Positions 35,746 to 43,797 of a DNA stretch of 64,000 nt are shown here, in pieces. Below the pieces are notes generated by a model. The model saw only the letters and a list, made by a program, of their open reading frames with translations. It was not told the origin of the DNA and searched no databases. Source of the DNA: Draconibacterium sediminis (GTDB taxonomy: Bacteria; Bacteroidota; Bacteroidia; Bacteroidales; Prolixibacteraceae); the NCBI RefSeq assembly GCF_000949475.1, contig NZ_JRHC01000001.1, positions 2,108,001 to 2,172,000 of the forward strand. Reading direction: 5' to 3'. Made by a program: the position numbers and the translations under genes. Position 1 is the stretch's first letter. Each line of letters starts with the position of its first letter.

Positions 35746-36345
35746 TTAGTACGAGTGTTTCCCGGTATTCCAGCCTTTTTGTCCAAGCAGTTTTTCGCCC
35801 GATTCTATTGCTCCGCTCTCAATTTCAGTTCCCATCGAGTCGTTCCAACGGTTGAGGTAGCCAAATAAAGCAACTACGCCGGTAATTTCTACGATCTCGC
35901 CTTCGTGCCAATGTCTTCTTAAATTTTCGGCAATTTGGTCATCAACACTATTTGGAATAATGGATGCTGCAAATGCAAAATCCAGTGCCGCACGTTCGGC
36001 TTCAGAGAATGCTGCGTGTGTTTTATAGTCCCAAATATTGTCAAGTTTTTCCTGCTCAGCACCATAACGTTCTGCAGCTCGTATGGCGTGTGCCTGGCAA
36101 TAACGGCAGCCTGCAGCATTGCTGCTGATATAGGCGATCATTCGTTTCAAAGCACTGGTAACCCGACCTTTGTTTTCCATCACGGCTTTGTTCATTTCTA
36201 TAAAAGCATAAGCAATTCGCGGCCGGTGATGCATGGTTTTTACGCTGTTGGGGCAGAAACCAAGCGTCTCTTCGTAAAATTCTATAAGTTGCTGTAATTC
36301 CGGATCAGATTCTCCGGTTTTTGGAGCTACAAGTGGTTGTTTCAT
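35746..36345 (-). CDS. Carboxymuconolactone decarboxylase/AhpD-like protein
   Basis: A 199-residue all-helical protein of the CMD family. The redox-type motif GCRYCQAHAIRAAERYG (CxxC followed by His) is in the middle (about 86-102), as in AhpD-like peroxidase partners. The later FAASIIPNSVDDQIAENLRR helix is also typical (quoted for position). It may act as a thiol-dependent peroxidase or reductase; a genuine decarboxylase role is unlikely. It is 16 bases upstream of the AI-2E-type transporter on the same strand, in the order CMD gene... transporter reversed: the transporter gene lies downstream. Confidence 0.82.
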   Translation of the reverse strand: MKQPLVAPKTGESDPELQQLIEFYEETLGFCPNSVKTMHHRPRIAYAFIEMNKAVMENKGRVTSALKRMIAYISSNAAGCRYCQAHAIRAAERYGAEQEKLDNIWDYKTHAAFSEAERAALDFAFAASIIPNSVDDQIAENLRRHWHEGEIVEITGVVALFGYLNRWNDSMGTEIESGAIESGEKLLGQKGWNTGKHSY

Positions 36346-36361
36346 TTTCTTAAAACAGATT

Positions 36362-37393
36362 TTATTCGTTAATGGTGCCGCGTTGGCTTAATAATATGGC
36401 AAATGGTCGTGTACCCGGAAATTCAGACATTATAATGATGAGGATAACTGTGATTGGTACACTTAACAGCATGCCTGAAATTCCCCAGATCACACCCCAA
36501 ATGGCCAGTGTAAGAAATACCACGAGCGGGCTTATGTTTAGTGAATTGCCCATTAATTTAGGCTCGATAAAGTTGCCAACAACCAATTGAATGGCGCCCA
36601 CAATTGAGAGAACTAAAATTCCGGGAGTGATTTCGCCGAACTGTAATATGGCGAATATGGCCGGAAATGCAGTGGCAATAAGCGATCCGATGGTGGGAAT
36701 AAAGTTGAGCACAAAAATGAGAAAGGCCCAGAAAACCGGTGCATCGATACCAATAAAAAGTAAGGCAAAATAACTCAGAAAACCAGTTAAAAGACTGGTC
36801 AGGGTTTTCAGTGCAATATAGTTTCCAATGGAGTGATCAATTTTATCAACCAGTTTTTTTACATGTTCATGACGTTCCTTATCAGGGTACATGGCTTTTA
36901 ATTTCTTTGGAAAAATTGGCTCTTCCAACAGCAAAAACAGGAGATAAAGTAACACGGTGAAGGCGTTACCAAATAGTCCGGTTAAGGTGCTGAAGAGCGA
37001 TGAAAGAATGCTCCCGAAGTTCAGGTCCTTGGCAAAATTTCCGGCCATATCCATGAGGTCGATATCAAATTGCTGGTTGATCTGCTGGGCTATTTTATTT
37101 ACGTTGGCTTCGTAATCCGGTAAAGTATTCGACAGCGTTTTAATGTTTTTCGAAATCATGATAACAGCCAGTGTCAAAAAGCCGATCAGCACCAGCGTGG
37201 AAAACAGGGTGATAATCCATTTGGGCATGCGGCCAATGAATTTCACTTTCACCAGTAACTTTTTAATTACCCGGATGAGGAACCAAAATAATATGGCCAA
37301 AATAAACGGGATAATAATGGATTGGGCGTAAATACAAACCACAACAATTGTGATAAGGACTAAGAAAATGTAAATCTTTTTGCTTGTTTCCAT
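36362..37393 (-). CDS. AI-2E family (PerM-like) transporter
   Basis: A 343-residue membrane protein, counted from METSKKIYIFLVLIT; an upstream in-frame start would add a 28-residue Cys- and Lys-rich, non-hydrophobic extension. It has about eight helices in the AI-2E/PerM arrangement: pairs near the N-terminus, a soluble segment (about 95-150), and the C-terminal block with FLIFVLNFIPTIGSLIATAF and ISPLVVFLTLAIWGVIWGIS (the strongest family signature). Members are implicated in autoinducer or sodium/proton exchange, so the substrate is uncertain. The CMD-family gene lies just downstream on the same strand. Confidence 0.88.
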   Translation of the reverse strand: METSKKIYIFLVLITIVVVCIYAQSIIIPFILAILFWFLIRVIKKLLVKVKFIGRMPKWIITLFSTLVLIGFLTLAVIMISKNIKTLSNTLPDYEANVNKIAQQINQQFDIDLMDMAGNFAKDLNFGSILSSLFSTLTGLFGNAFTVLLYLLFLLLEEPIFPKKLKAMYPDKERHEHVKKLVDKIDHSIGNYIALKTLTSLLTGFLSYFALLFIGIDAPVFWAFLIFVLNFIPTIGSLIATAFPAIFAILQFGEITPGILVLSIVGAIQLVVGNFIEPKLMGNSLNISPLVVFLTLAIWGVIWGISGMLLSVPITVILIIIMSEFPGTRPFAILLSQRGTINE

Positions 37394-37548
37394 GAGGTAG
37401 AAATTAATTGGGGAAAATACAAAAAACTTCGTTGCCCGTTTACAATGGCTTTTGCAAACTTGTTCAGACAGGAACAATAAGTTTGTTATAGGCTTTAAAA
37501 TTAAGCGACTAACCGAACTTTTGTTTTCCTGAAATCTTCTAATTCATA

Positions 37549-38880
37549 TCAGCAACTGATTTTTGCCGATTCTTTTAAGCCCCATTCTTCTTTCATGGTA
37601 ATTCCAAGTTTCTCCAGTTCTGTTAAAACAGGCTCATAGATACTTTTTGAAACCGGAATATGAACGCCAGTGTCGGTAATTTTTCCGTCCAGGATCATTT
37701 TAACAGCAATGGCGGCCGGTAACCCAACAGTTCTCGCAATCGATGTATCTTCTTTAGTGGCAAAATCAAGTAGTCGCGATTTAATAACTTCAATGCTTCC
37801 GTCGGCATTCTTAACCAAAAATGAGTGAAGCATGATAACCATATCGCGGGCACCTTCGGGCAACATCATTTTTTTGAGCATCAGGTCGGTAACCATATCA
37901 AAGTTTGAGCCTTCGTCCATTGCAACCATATAATCGCTGAAAAGCCCCAGCCATTCCATTGCTAAAATTGCCGGGCTGTCGATTGGCAGCCGTAGGCGCT
38001 CAGCAGCTTTTTCTTTAATGTTGGCCGGATAAACATCCAGCTGGCGTGCCATAATTTTTTTGTAGGTTTTTCCGGCAAAACTTTGTTTGTCGTATGTAAC
38101 CAATCCAAGCGTTTTTATGGCATCCATTATTTCGCACCAGTTAGGGTAACGGAAAGTTCCGCGATACATGGTTGTAACATCTTTTAATCCGTACTGATCG
38201 ATGTATGCCAGCGAGTCGCGATTCGGATAAACCTCCATTTCCCCAACTTCAGGGAAATCAATTTTTAATGGATTTTTAAAGAGGTCTTCTGTTGGTAGCT
38301 CAACAATTTCTCCGCCTTTTAAATATTTTGCACCGTTATTTCCGGCCATAATCACACCTTTTGGCGACCACGAGAATTTATATTTAAACGGATTGTTGGT
38401 TTCTTCGGGTGCTGCCAACGCACCACACAACGAGTAAAATTCTTTAACCTTGCCACCTTTGTCTTTCACCTTGTCGATAATTCGCATGGCCGTCATGTGG
38501 TCGAATCCCGGATCAACACCTATCTCGTTCAGAATAATAATACCGGCTTTTTTCGCTTCTGGATCTAAAGCTTTCATTTCTTCCGATACATACGAAGTGG
38601 TAACCATGTTTTTTTTGTGTTGAATACACAATTTGGCAACTGTTACATGATACGCATAAGGCAGCAGACTGACTGTTAAATCGTGGCTTGCAATTAACTC
38701 ATCCAGTTGAGTAAGATCATCGGTGGTCCATTGCGTGGCTTTGCCGTTGGCACGGTTTCTTATTAATTTATCGGCTTTGGCAAGTGTGCGGCTGGCAATG
38801 GTTAATTCTATTTGGTTATCAAGAATATAATCGGCAAGTGGTTTGGCCACCATCCCGGCGCCAAGTAATAGTACTTTCAT
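37549..38880 (-). CDS. Saccharopine dehydrogenase-like oxidoreductase (LYS9 type), copy A
   Basis: A 443-residue NAD(P)-dependent enzyme, counted from MKVLLLGAGMVAKPLADYI with the Rossmann motif GAGMVA. The family signature is LNEIGVDPGFDHMTAMRII (about 145-163), followed by FYSLCGALAAPEETNNPFKYK, NRDSLAYIDQYGL and the C-terminal ARTVGLPAAIAVKMIL. This is the saccharopine dehydrogenase (glutamate-forming) or saccharopine reductase type; lysine 6-dehydrogenases share the fold. It is transcribed away from the aminomutase/CoA-transferase run that includes a second such gene, so it probably supplies 2-aminoadipate semialdehyde from lysine or saccharopine. Direction in vivo is inference. Confidence 0.88.
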   Translation of the reverse strand: MKVLLLGAGMVAKPLADYILDNQIELTIASRTLAKADKLIRNRANGKATQWTTDDLTQLDELIASHDLTVSLLPYAYHVTVAKLCIQHKKNMVTTSYVSEEMKALDPEAKKAGIIILNEIGVDPGFDHMTAMRIIDKVKDKGGKVKEFYSLCGALAAPEETNNPFKYKFSWSPKGVIMAGNNGAKYLKGGEIVELPTEDLFKNPLKIDFPEVGEMEVYPNRDSLAYIDQYGLKDVTTMYRGTFRYPNWCEIMDAIKTLGLVTYDKQSFAGKTYKKIMARQLDVYPANIKEKAAERLRLPIDSPAILAMEWLGLFSDYMVAMDEGSNFDMVTDLMLKKMMLPEGARDMVIMLHSFLVKNADGSIEVIKSRLLDFATKEDTSIARTVGLPAAIAVKMILDGKITDTGVHIPVSKSIYEPVLTELEKLGITMKEEWGLKESAKISC

Positions 38881-39511
38881 CGTATTAAAATTGTTTTTAA
38901 AAGGCATAAGATGGAACTCGCATGATAGTTATAATGCCTATTTCTGACAGTCTTTTTCATGCTCGTTTCATTTTTTCTGCTTTCTGTTTGTTTCCAATTA
39001 TTCAAACGAAAATTATAAGAATTCGTTCGATAATTTTCACCCTGGTTTCTATCTGAATTTATTGTCCTGATCAAAAAAAATGGATTTTTAATTGATGCAA
39101 TAAACTTCTTTTTTTCAGCCCCTTAAGTTGCTAAAAATTTACTGAACAAAAGATGATATCTACCATTTTTATAAATTATGGTAAAAATCATGGGCTTCTG
39201 GCTCAAATTTTTATAAATTGTGCACATGGTACAATCGTATTCATGTCCTGTATTTTTCTATCTAGGCATGCCGGAGTGCCTCGATGATGATACGGTTTCA
39301 CATTAGCTGCAACCGCAGTTATTTTTATTCCATAACTCTTATTGACGCTTGTCAATGTTTTTTACTGTATTAATTCCTTTCAAATCGGTGTGTCGATAAG
39401 ACGGATTCGGAATGAAGCGCAACAGCCTTACTACATGGTTCGTATACAACTGTGTATGTGCTATTGTGTGTATTATGAAATTTTCAATATGAACTTTTAA
39501 TATCAAAAGAG
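38881..39511. other. Divergent regulatory region of the proposed lysine-degradation cluster
   Basis: About 630 bases with no credible ORF. It holds an inverted repeat at 39008-39038 (GAAAATTAT/ATAATTTTC), two copies of ATTTTTATAAATT at 39165-39177 and 39207-39219, a GC-rich hairpin near 39264-39283 (AGGCA/TGCCT) and ATTGAC-N4-GTCAAT at 39341-39356. I did not recognise a lysine riboswitch. A clear TAnnTTTG promoter was not found on either strand. Confidence 0.6.
39161..39222. promoter_or_regulatory. Candidate paired operator sites
   Basis: The 13-base sequence ATTTTTATAAATT occurs twice, exactly 42 bases apart (four helical turns). Flanks are also similar: CC-ATTTTTATAAATT-ATGG and CAA-ATTTTTATAAATT-GTG. 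The first copy is bounded by TACCAT/ATGGTA. This suggests two same-face sites for a dimeric regulator. Confidence 0.45.
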
Positions 39512-41080
39512 ATGATTAGTACGAAGGAGTCATTGAATATTGCAGAAATGATGCGTGCTTACGATTTTACGCCCGAAACAATACAAACCATTAATAACGA
39601 GAAACTTTTGCCTGCCGGTTTAGTTCGGCGTTTACAAAAATGTTATCCTCAGTATTCCCAATTTTCAAAACAAAAGGACCCACTTTTTAAAGGAAAAACA
39701 CATTACTCAGGATTAAACGGTTTTCGCGAAATTTTACAGGTGCTAAAAGCTAACGGAGTTGAGCTCGACAACATTAAGGAACGCGAGTTTTTCCTGGAGG
39801 TTTACCGTTTTATGGCTACCAAACATATTCTGAATACAATTGATTGGAGCAACTATAAAAATGATCCGAATTATTACCTCGTATTTCCGCAGCCTGATAT
39901 GATTAACAAAGCGGATGTACAAAGATACCTGGACGCCGACAGCGACGAAGAAAGACGGAAAGTTGTTGAAGCCTACCAGTTAAAAACCAATCCGCACGAC
40001 GGGAAACAGAAACTAAACAAACCTTTCTTTTATAACGAAGAGGGGCAAATAGAAATTCTGGAAGGTAGCCAGCACAAGTACCCGCCAATTAAACTGATTT
40101 TGGATGCCGGAACACAAAACTGTTTTGCTTTTTGCACTTACTGTTTCAGGCATGCACAGGTTCGTGGCGACGAGGACATGTTTGTGCAGCACGATATCAA
40201 CCAGGTGCACAAGTACCTGAAAAAGCACAAAGAAGTCACCGACATTTTGATTACAGGTGGAGATGCAGGGTACATTTCTTACAGGCGTTTAAAAGAATAC
40301 CTCATACCAATTCTGGAAGATGACGAGCTTTTGCATATTCGTACGCTACGAATCGGCTCAAGGGCTATTACTTTTCATCCTGAGCATTTGCTGACCGATC
40401 AGTTCAAAGAAATACTGGAACTGCTGAGAATGACCGTTGAAAATGGTATTCAGGTGGTTTGGATGTCACATACATCAACACCGCGTGAAATACTGAATCC
40501 CGGAGCAATTGCCGCCATTCAGCGACTAAAAAAATACGGCATTAAAGTGAAGAGCCAAAGTCCGATTATGAACACCATTAGTTTGTATAAGGATGAAAAT
40601 GGAAAAGTGGACGTGAATCGTTCGGCACAAAACTGGATAGATTTGGGCAATATTCTGGCCATGGTAGGAATTGGTTTCCATTCGATGTACTGCGCACGGC
40701 CAACCGGCGAGCATCATCATTTTACGGCTCCACTGGCCGACATCACAAAAGTATTCAATAAGGTGTATCGTAGTTTGGCGTCGATAAATCGCCCGTCGCG
40801 ATACATCACTATGACTTCCTCTGCCGGAAAAACTTCTCTGATGGGAACAACCGAGATTGATGGCGAAAAAGTGTTTGTGCTCAAATTCAACGAAGCCCGG
40901 AACATGGAGTGGATGGACCGCGTATATTTTGCCGAGTACGACGAGCAGGAAAACACGATAGAAAAGTTAAAGCCGTACAAGACTGACAAATACTTCTACG
41001 AAGAAGAACTGGAGGAGATTGAGGGCAGACTGGAAGAGGCGTTAAAAAAAGAATCGTTAAAAATGGCAAACCATGATTAA
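39512..41080 (+). CDS. KamA-family radical SAM aminomutase, proposed 2-aminoadipate 2,3-aminomutase
   Basis: A 522-residue radical SAM/PLP enzyme. The 4Fe-4S motif is C204-x3-C208-x2-C211, SAM motif TGGDAG (248-253), and the PLP lysine is Lys440 in SSAGKTSLMG. It is about 100 residues longer than typical lysine 2,3-aminomutase. In clostridial KamA, as I recall it, two aspartates in RGVND and YIYQCD hold the lysine side-chain amine. Here these positions read MNTIS (353-357) and SMYCARP (391-397), so both acids are gone and Arg396 is nearby. That suits a substrate with a distal carboxylate. Genomic context suggests 2-aminoadipate to 3-aminoadipate. The family is certain; the substrate is inference. 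It overlaps the next gene by 8 bases. Confidence 0.8.
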   Translation: MISTKESLNIAEMMRAYDFTPETIQTINNEKLLPAGLVRRLQKCYPQYSQFSKQKDPLFKGKTHYSGLNGFREILQVLKANGVELDNIKEREFFLEVYRFMATKHILNTIDWSNYKNDPNYYLVFPQPDMINKADVQRYLDADSDEERRKVVEAYQLKTNPHDGKQKLNKPFFYNEEGQIEILEGSQHKYPPIKLILDAGTQNCFAFCTYCFRHAQVRGDEDMFVQHDINQVHKYLKKHKEVTDILITGGDAGYISYRRLKEYLIPILEDDELLHIRTLRIGSRAITFHPEHLLTDQFKEILELLRMTVENGIQVVWMSHTSTPREILNPGAIAAIQRLKKYGIKVKSQSPIMNTISLYKDENGKVDVNRSAQNWIDLGNILAMVGIGFHSMYCARPTGEHHHFTAPLADITKVFNKVYRSLASINRPSRYITMTSSAGKTSLMGTTEIDGEKVFVLKFNEARNMEWMDRVYFAEYDEQENTIEKLKPYKTDKYFYEEELEEIEGRLEEALKKESLKMANHD

Positions 41081-41795
41081 CAAGATCGTGAATTCGGCAA
41101 AAGAAGCGGTTGCCGGAATTTTCGATGGAGCAACCGTAATGATAAGTGGTTTTGGTGAGGCCGGCAGCCCGGTGGAATTGATTCATGCGCTGGTCGATCA
41201 GGGAGCAAAAGACCTGACCGTTGTGAGTAACAACGCCGGAAGCGGGCATGTTGGGCTGGCAGCACTTATCGAAAACCGGCAGGTAAAAAAGATTCTCTGC
41301 TCTTTTCCGCGTACTGCTATTTCTGTTGTATTTCCGGAGTTGTACCGGGCGGGCGAAATTGAACTGGAACTGGTGCCGCAGGGAACGTTAGCTGAACGCA
41401 TTCGTGCAGGCGGCGCAGGAGTTCCGGCATTTTATACACCTGCAACTGTAAATACTCCATTGGCAGAAGGGAAAGAAATACGCGAGTTTAATGGACGGCA
41501 ATACGTAATGGAAGAAGCTATTCAGGCCGATTTTGCTTTGGTGAAATGTGCTGCTGCCGATAAGTACGGCAATCTCATTTACAACAAAACAGCCCGCAAT
41601 TTTGGGCCGGTAATGTGTATAGCTGCAAAAACAACTATTGTACAAGCCAAACAGGTGGTTGAGCTTGGAACTATCGATCCCGAACATGTAGTAACACCGG
41701 GAATTTTTGTTCATCGCGTAGTGGAAATTTCCAATCCGGCAGATGAATCGAAACTGGTTGCCGAAAATGTAAAGTACCATGGAATCAGACAATAA
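41073..41795 (+). CDS. pcaI: 3-oxoadipate CoA-transferase subunit A-like
   Basis: A 240-residue family I CoA-transferase alpha subunit. The CoA-binding motif is GFGEAGSPVELI near 25-36, with SNNAGSG (about 50-56) and VPQGTLAERIRAGGAG after it. The segments LCSFPR, YRAGEIELE, LAEGKEIREFNGRQYV, ARNFGP and ELGTIDPEHVVTPGIFV agree better with PcaI than with succinyl-CoA:acetoacetate (ScoA/AtoD) subunits as I remember them. With PcaJ it would move CoA from succinyl-CoA to 3-oxoadipate. The ATG lies within the end of the aminomutase gene, and the stop codon overlaps the next gene by 17 bases, so the three are translationally coupled. Confidence 0.82.
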   Translation: MINKIVNSAKEAVAGIFDGATVMISGFGEAGSPVELIHALVDQGAKDLTVVSNNAGSGHVGLAALIENRQVKKILCSFPRTAISVVFPELYRAGEIELELVPQGTLAERIRAGGAGVPAFYTPATVNTPLAEGKEIREFNGRQYVMEEAIQADFALVKCAAADKYGNLIYNKTARNFGPVMCIAAKTTIVQAKQVVELGTIDPEHVVTPGIFVHRVVEISNPADESKLVAENVKYHGIRQ

Positions 41796-42435
41796 AATTA
41801 CAGGTTGGAGCACCGGCGAAATGGCGCAAAAAGTTGCCATGGATATTCATGACGGTGCATATGTAAATCTAGGGATTGGCATTCCTGAAATGGTTGCCGG
41901 ATTTATTCCCGAAGGGCGCGAAGTGATCTATCATACAGAAAATGGATTGCTGGGTATGGGAAAAGTCGCTGAAGTTGGTTGTGAAGATCCGGAGTTGGTA
42001 AATGCCGGTAAAAAGTATATAACAGCGATTCCCGGCGCGGCTTATTTTCATCATGCCGACAGTTTTGCCATGATACGCGGCGGCCACATTGATGTATGTG
42101 TGTTGGGTGCATACCAGGTTTCGGAAGAAGGCGATTTGGCCAATTGGTCTACCGGAAATGCAAATGATATTCCCGCAGTGGGAGGTGCCATGGATTTGGT
42201 GGCCGGTGTGAAAACCATTTATGTCATCACAAAACACACGACCAAAACCGGCGAATCGAAAATTGTAAAACAGTGTACTTATCCTTTAACGGGGAAGAAT
42301 GTGGTGAGTCGAATCTATTCCAATTATGCGATAATTGATGTCAAAGAGAAACAGCTTTTTGTGAGGGAACTGGCTCCCGGAGTGAGTTTCGATTTTTTGC
42401 AGAAACATACCGAAGCAACGTTGCATCAGAAATAA
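41779..42435 (+). CDS. pcaJ: 3-oxoadipate CoA-transferase subunit B-like
   Basis: A 218-residue beta subunit carrying the catalytic glutamate, Glu54, in TENGLLGMG. N-terminal EMAQKVAMDIHDGAYVNLGI and the middle HHADSFAMIRGGHIDVCVLG are family features. The stretch DLANWSTGNANDIPAVGGAM and TKTGESKIV, CTYPLTG, VSRIYSN follow PcaJ, where ScoB/AtoA have a different segment before VGGAM. This supports 3-oxoadipate over acetoacetate as acceptor, although some subunits are promiscuous. It overlaps the A subunit by 17 bases and precedes the aminotransferase gene by 18 bases. Confidence 0.82.
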   Translation: MESDNKITGWSTGEMAQKVAMDIHDGAYVNLGIGIPEMVAGFIPEGREVIYHTENGLLGMGKVAEVGCEDPELVNAGKKYITAIPGAAYFHHADSFAMIRGGHIDVCVLGAYQVSEEGDLANWSTGNANDIPAVGGAMDLVAGVKTIYVITKHTTKTGESKIVKQCTYPLTGKNVVSRIYSNYAIIDVKEKQLFVRELAPGVSFDFLQKHTEATLHQK

Positions 42436-42453
42436 ATCAGTAAGTACAGAAAG

Positions 42454-43797
42454 ATGGCTAAAAAAGAAAATAGCGAAGAAATATATAACAAGGCACGTCA
42501 GGTAATAAGTGGCGGAGTGAGCCGGAATACAGTTTTCCGGATGCCATATCCGAATTATGCCAACAGTGCCTCAGGTTGTTACATTACCGATATTGACGGT
42601 ACAGTACGCACCGATTTCGCCAATAATATGGCAGCATTAATTCACGGGCATTCGTTTCCGCCAATAGTAGATGCGGTTATCGGGCAGCTAAAAAAAGGAA
42701 CAGCCTACACACTTGCTTCCGAAATTGAAGTTGCTTTTGCCACTCACCTGATCGAACGTGTGCAGAGTTTCGAGCGTATACGTTTTATGAATTCAGGTAC
42801 CGAAGCGGTAATGGCCATGATAAAAGCTTCGAGGGCGTTTACCGGCCGGCCAAAAATTGCAAAAGCCGAAGGCGCTTATCATGGTACTTATGATTTTGCG
42901 GAGGTGAGTCAAATGGCAGATCCAACAAATTGGGGGAAGGAAGATCAGCCCAGCAGTGTTGCGTTGGCTCATGGGACACCACAATCTGTAACCAAAGACG
43001 TGGTTATTTATCCGTACAACAACATTGACCGAACGCTGAATATCTTGGATAAACATGCTTCAGATATTGCCTGTGTTATCGTTGATCCTGTTCCTCACCG
43101 GGTAGGTCTGGTTCCCGGTAACAATGATTTTATAGAGGCGCTTTACAGCTGGACCAGGAAAAACGAGGCTTTACTGGTTTTTGATGAGGTGATAACTTTT
43201 CGGGTGAATTATGGCGGGGCACAGGAAAATTATTCCGTAAAACCCGATCTGACATCGCTTGGGAAGATAATCGGTGGCGGATTCCCTGTTGGTGCTGTTG
43301 CCGGAAGAGCAGATGTGATGCAGGTTTTCGATCCACACGAAAAGAATCTTCTGTTGCCTTATTCCGGAACGTTCTCGGCTAATCCGATAACCATGACTGC
43401 CGGTTACCAGGCCATGAAGTATTATGATTCGGAAGCGGTGACGCAGCTAAATCTACTTGCCGATGTTGCAGTTAAACAGATACGCGAAGTGATAAAACTT
43501 GCCGGTGTTCCGGTTTCGGTTACCGGCGCCGGTTCAATGTTAAGGATGCATCTTCGTCCCGATCCGCCGACAACTTACCGTGAGGCTTATATGGACAAAG
43601 AAGGCAAAAAGCTGGTTAATGAATTGCTGGACTATATGTATTACAAAGAAAATACGCTGATGATCAATACTTTCTCGTGTATGCTTTCAACGGTAATGAC
43701 ACAAAAGGAAATTGATCAACTCTCTGAAGGATTGCACCGGGCGTTCACAACATTTAAACCAAGGATTGAAAAACTAAACAAAGATAACTATGAATAA
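42454..43797 (+). CDS. Class III aminotransferase, GSA-like; proposed 3-aminoadipate (beta-amino acid) transaminase
   Basis: A 447-residue PLP enzyme. Motifs: MNSGTEAVMAMIKASRAFTG (112-131), Asp244 in VFDEVITFR that binds the PLP ring nitrogen, and the Schiff-base Lys271 in SLGKIIGGGFPVGA. It looks like glutamate-1-semialdehyde aminomutase, but a heme-pathway enzyme would be unexpected here. The SRNTVF segment (Arg24) and GTFSANPITMTAGYQ recall beta-phenylalanine transaminases, which are relatives of that aminomutase. Position between a KamA-like aminomutase and pcaF suits conversion of 3-aminoadipate to 3-oxoadipate. Annotation pipelines would probably call it hemL-like. It overlaps the thiolase gene by 8 bases. 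Confidence 0.78.
   Translation: MAKKENSEEIYNKARQVISGGVSRNTVFRMPYPNYANSASGCYITDIDGTVRTDFANNMAALIHGHSFPPIVDAVIGQLKKGTAYTLASEIEVAFATHLIERVQSFERIRFMNSGTEAVMAMIKASRAFTGRPKIAKAEGAYHGTYDFAEVSQMADPTNWGKEDQPSSVALAHGTPQSVTKDVVIYPYNNIDRTLNILDKHASDIACVIVDPVPHRVGLVPGNNDFIEALYSWTRKNEALLVFDEVITFRVNYGGAQENYSVKPDLTSLGKIIGGGFPVGAVAGRADVMQVFDPHEKNLLLPYSGTFSANPITMTAGYQAMKYYDSEAVTQLNLLADVAVKQIREVIKLAGVPVSVTGAGSMLRMHLRPDPPTTYREAYMDKEGKKLVNELLDYMYYKENTLMINTFSCMLSTVMTQKEIDQLSEGLHRAFTTFKPRIEKLNKDNYE

Noticed and set aside
38881-39511. Lysine riboswitch upstream of the aminomutase gene
   Set aside because: The conserved L-box core sequences were not found; only short hairpins are present.
41869-42237. Minus-strand 122-codon frame opposite pcaJ
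   Set aside because: Antisense shadow of a well-supported gene.
42454-43797. hemL (glutamate-1-semialdehyde aminomutase)
   Set aside because: Context and the N-terminal Arg segment favour a beta-amino-acid transaminase; kept as a possible misannotation rather than a call.
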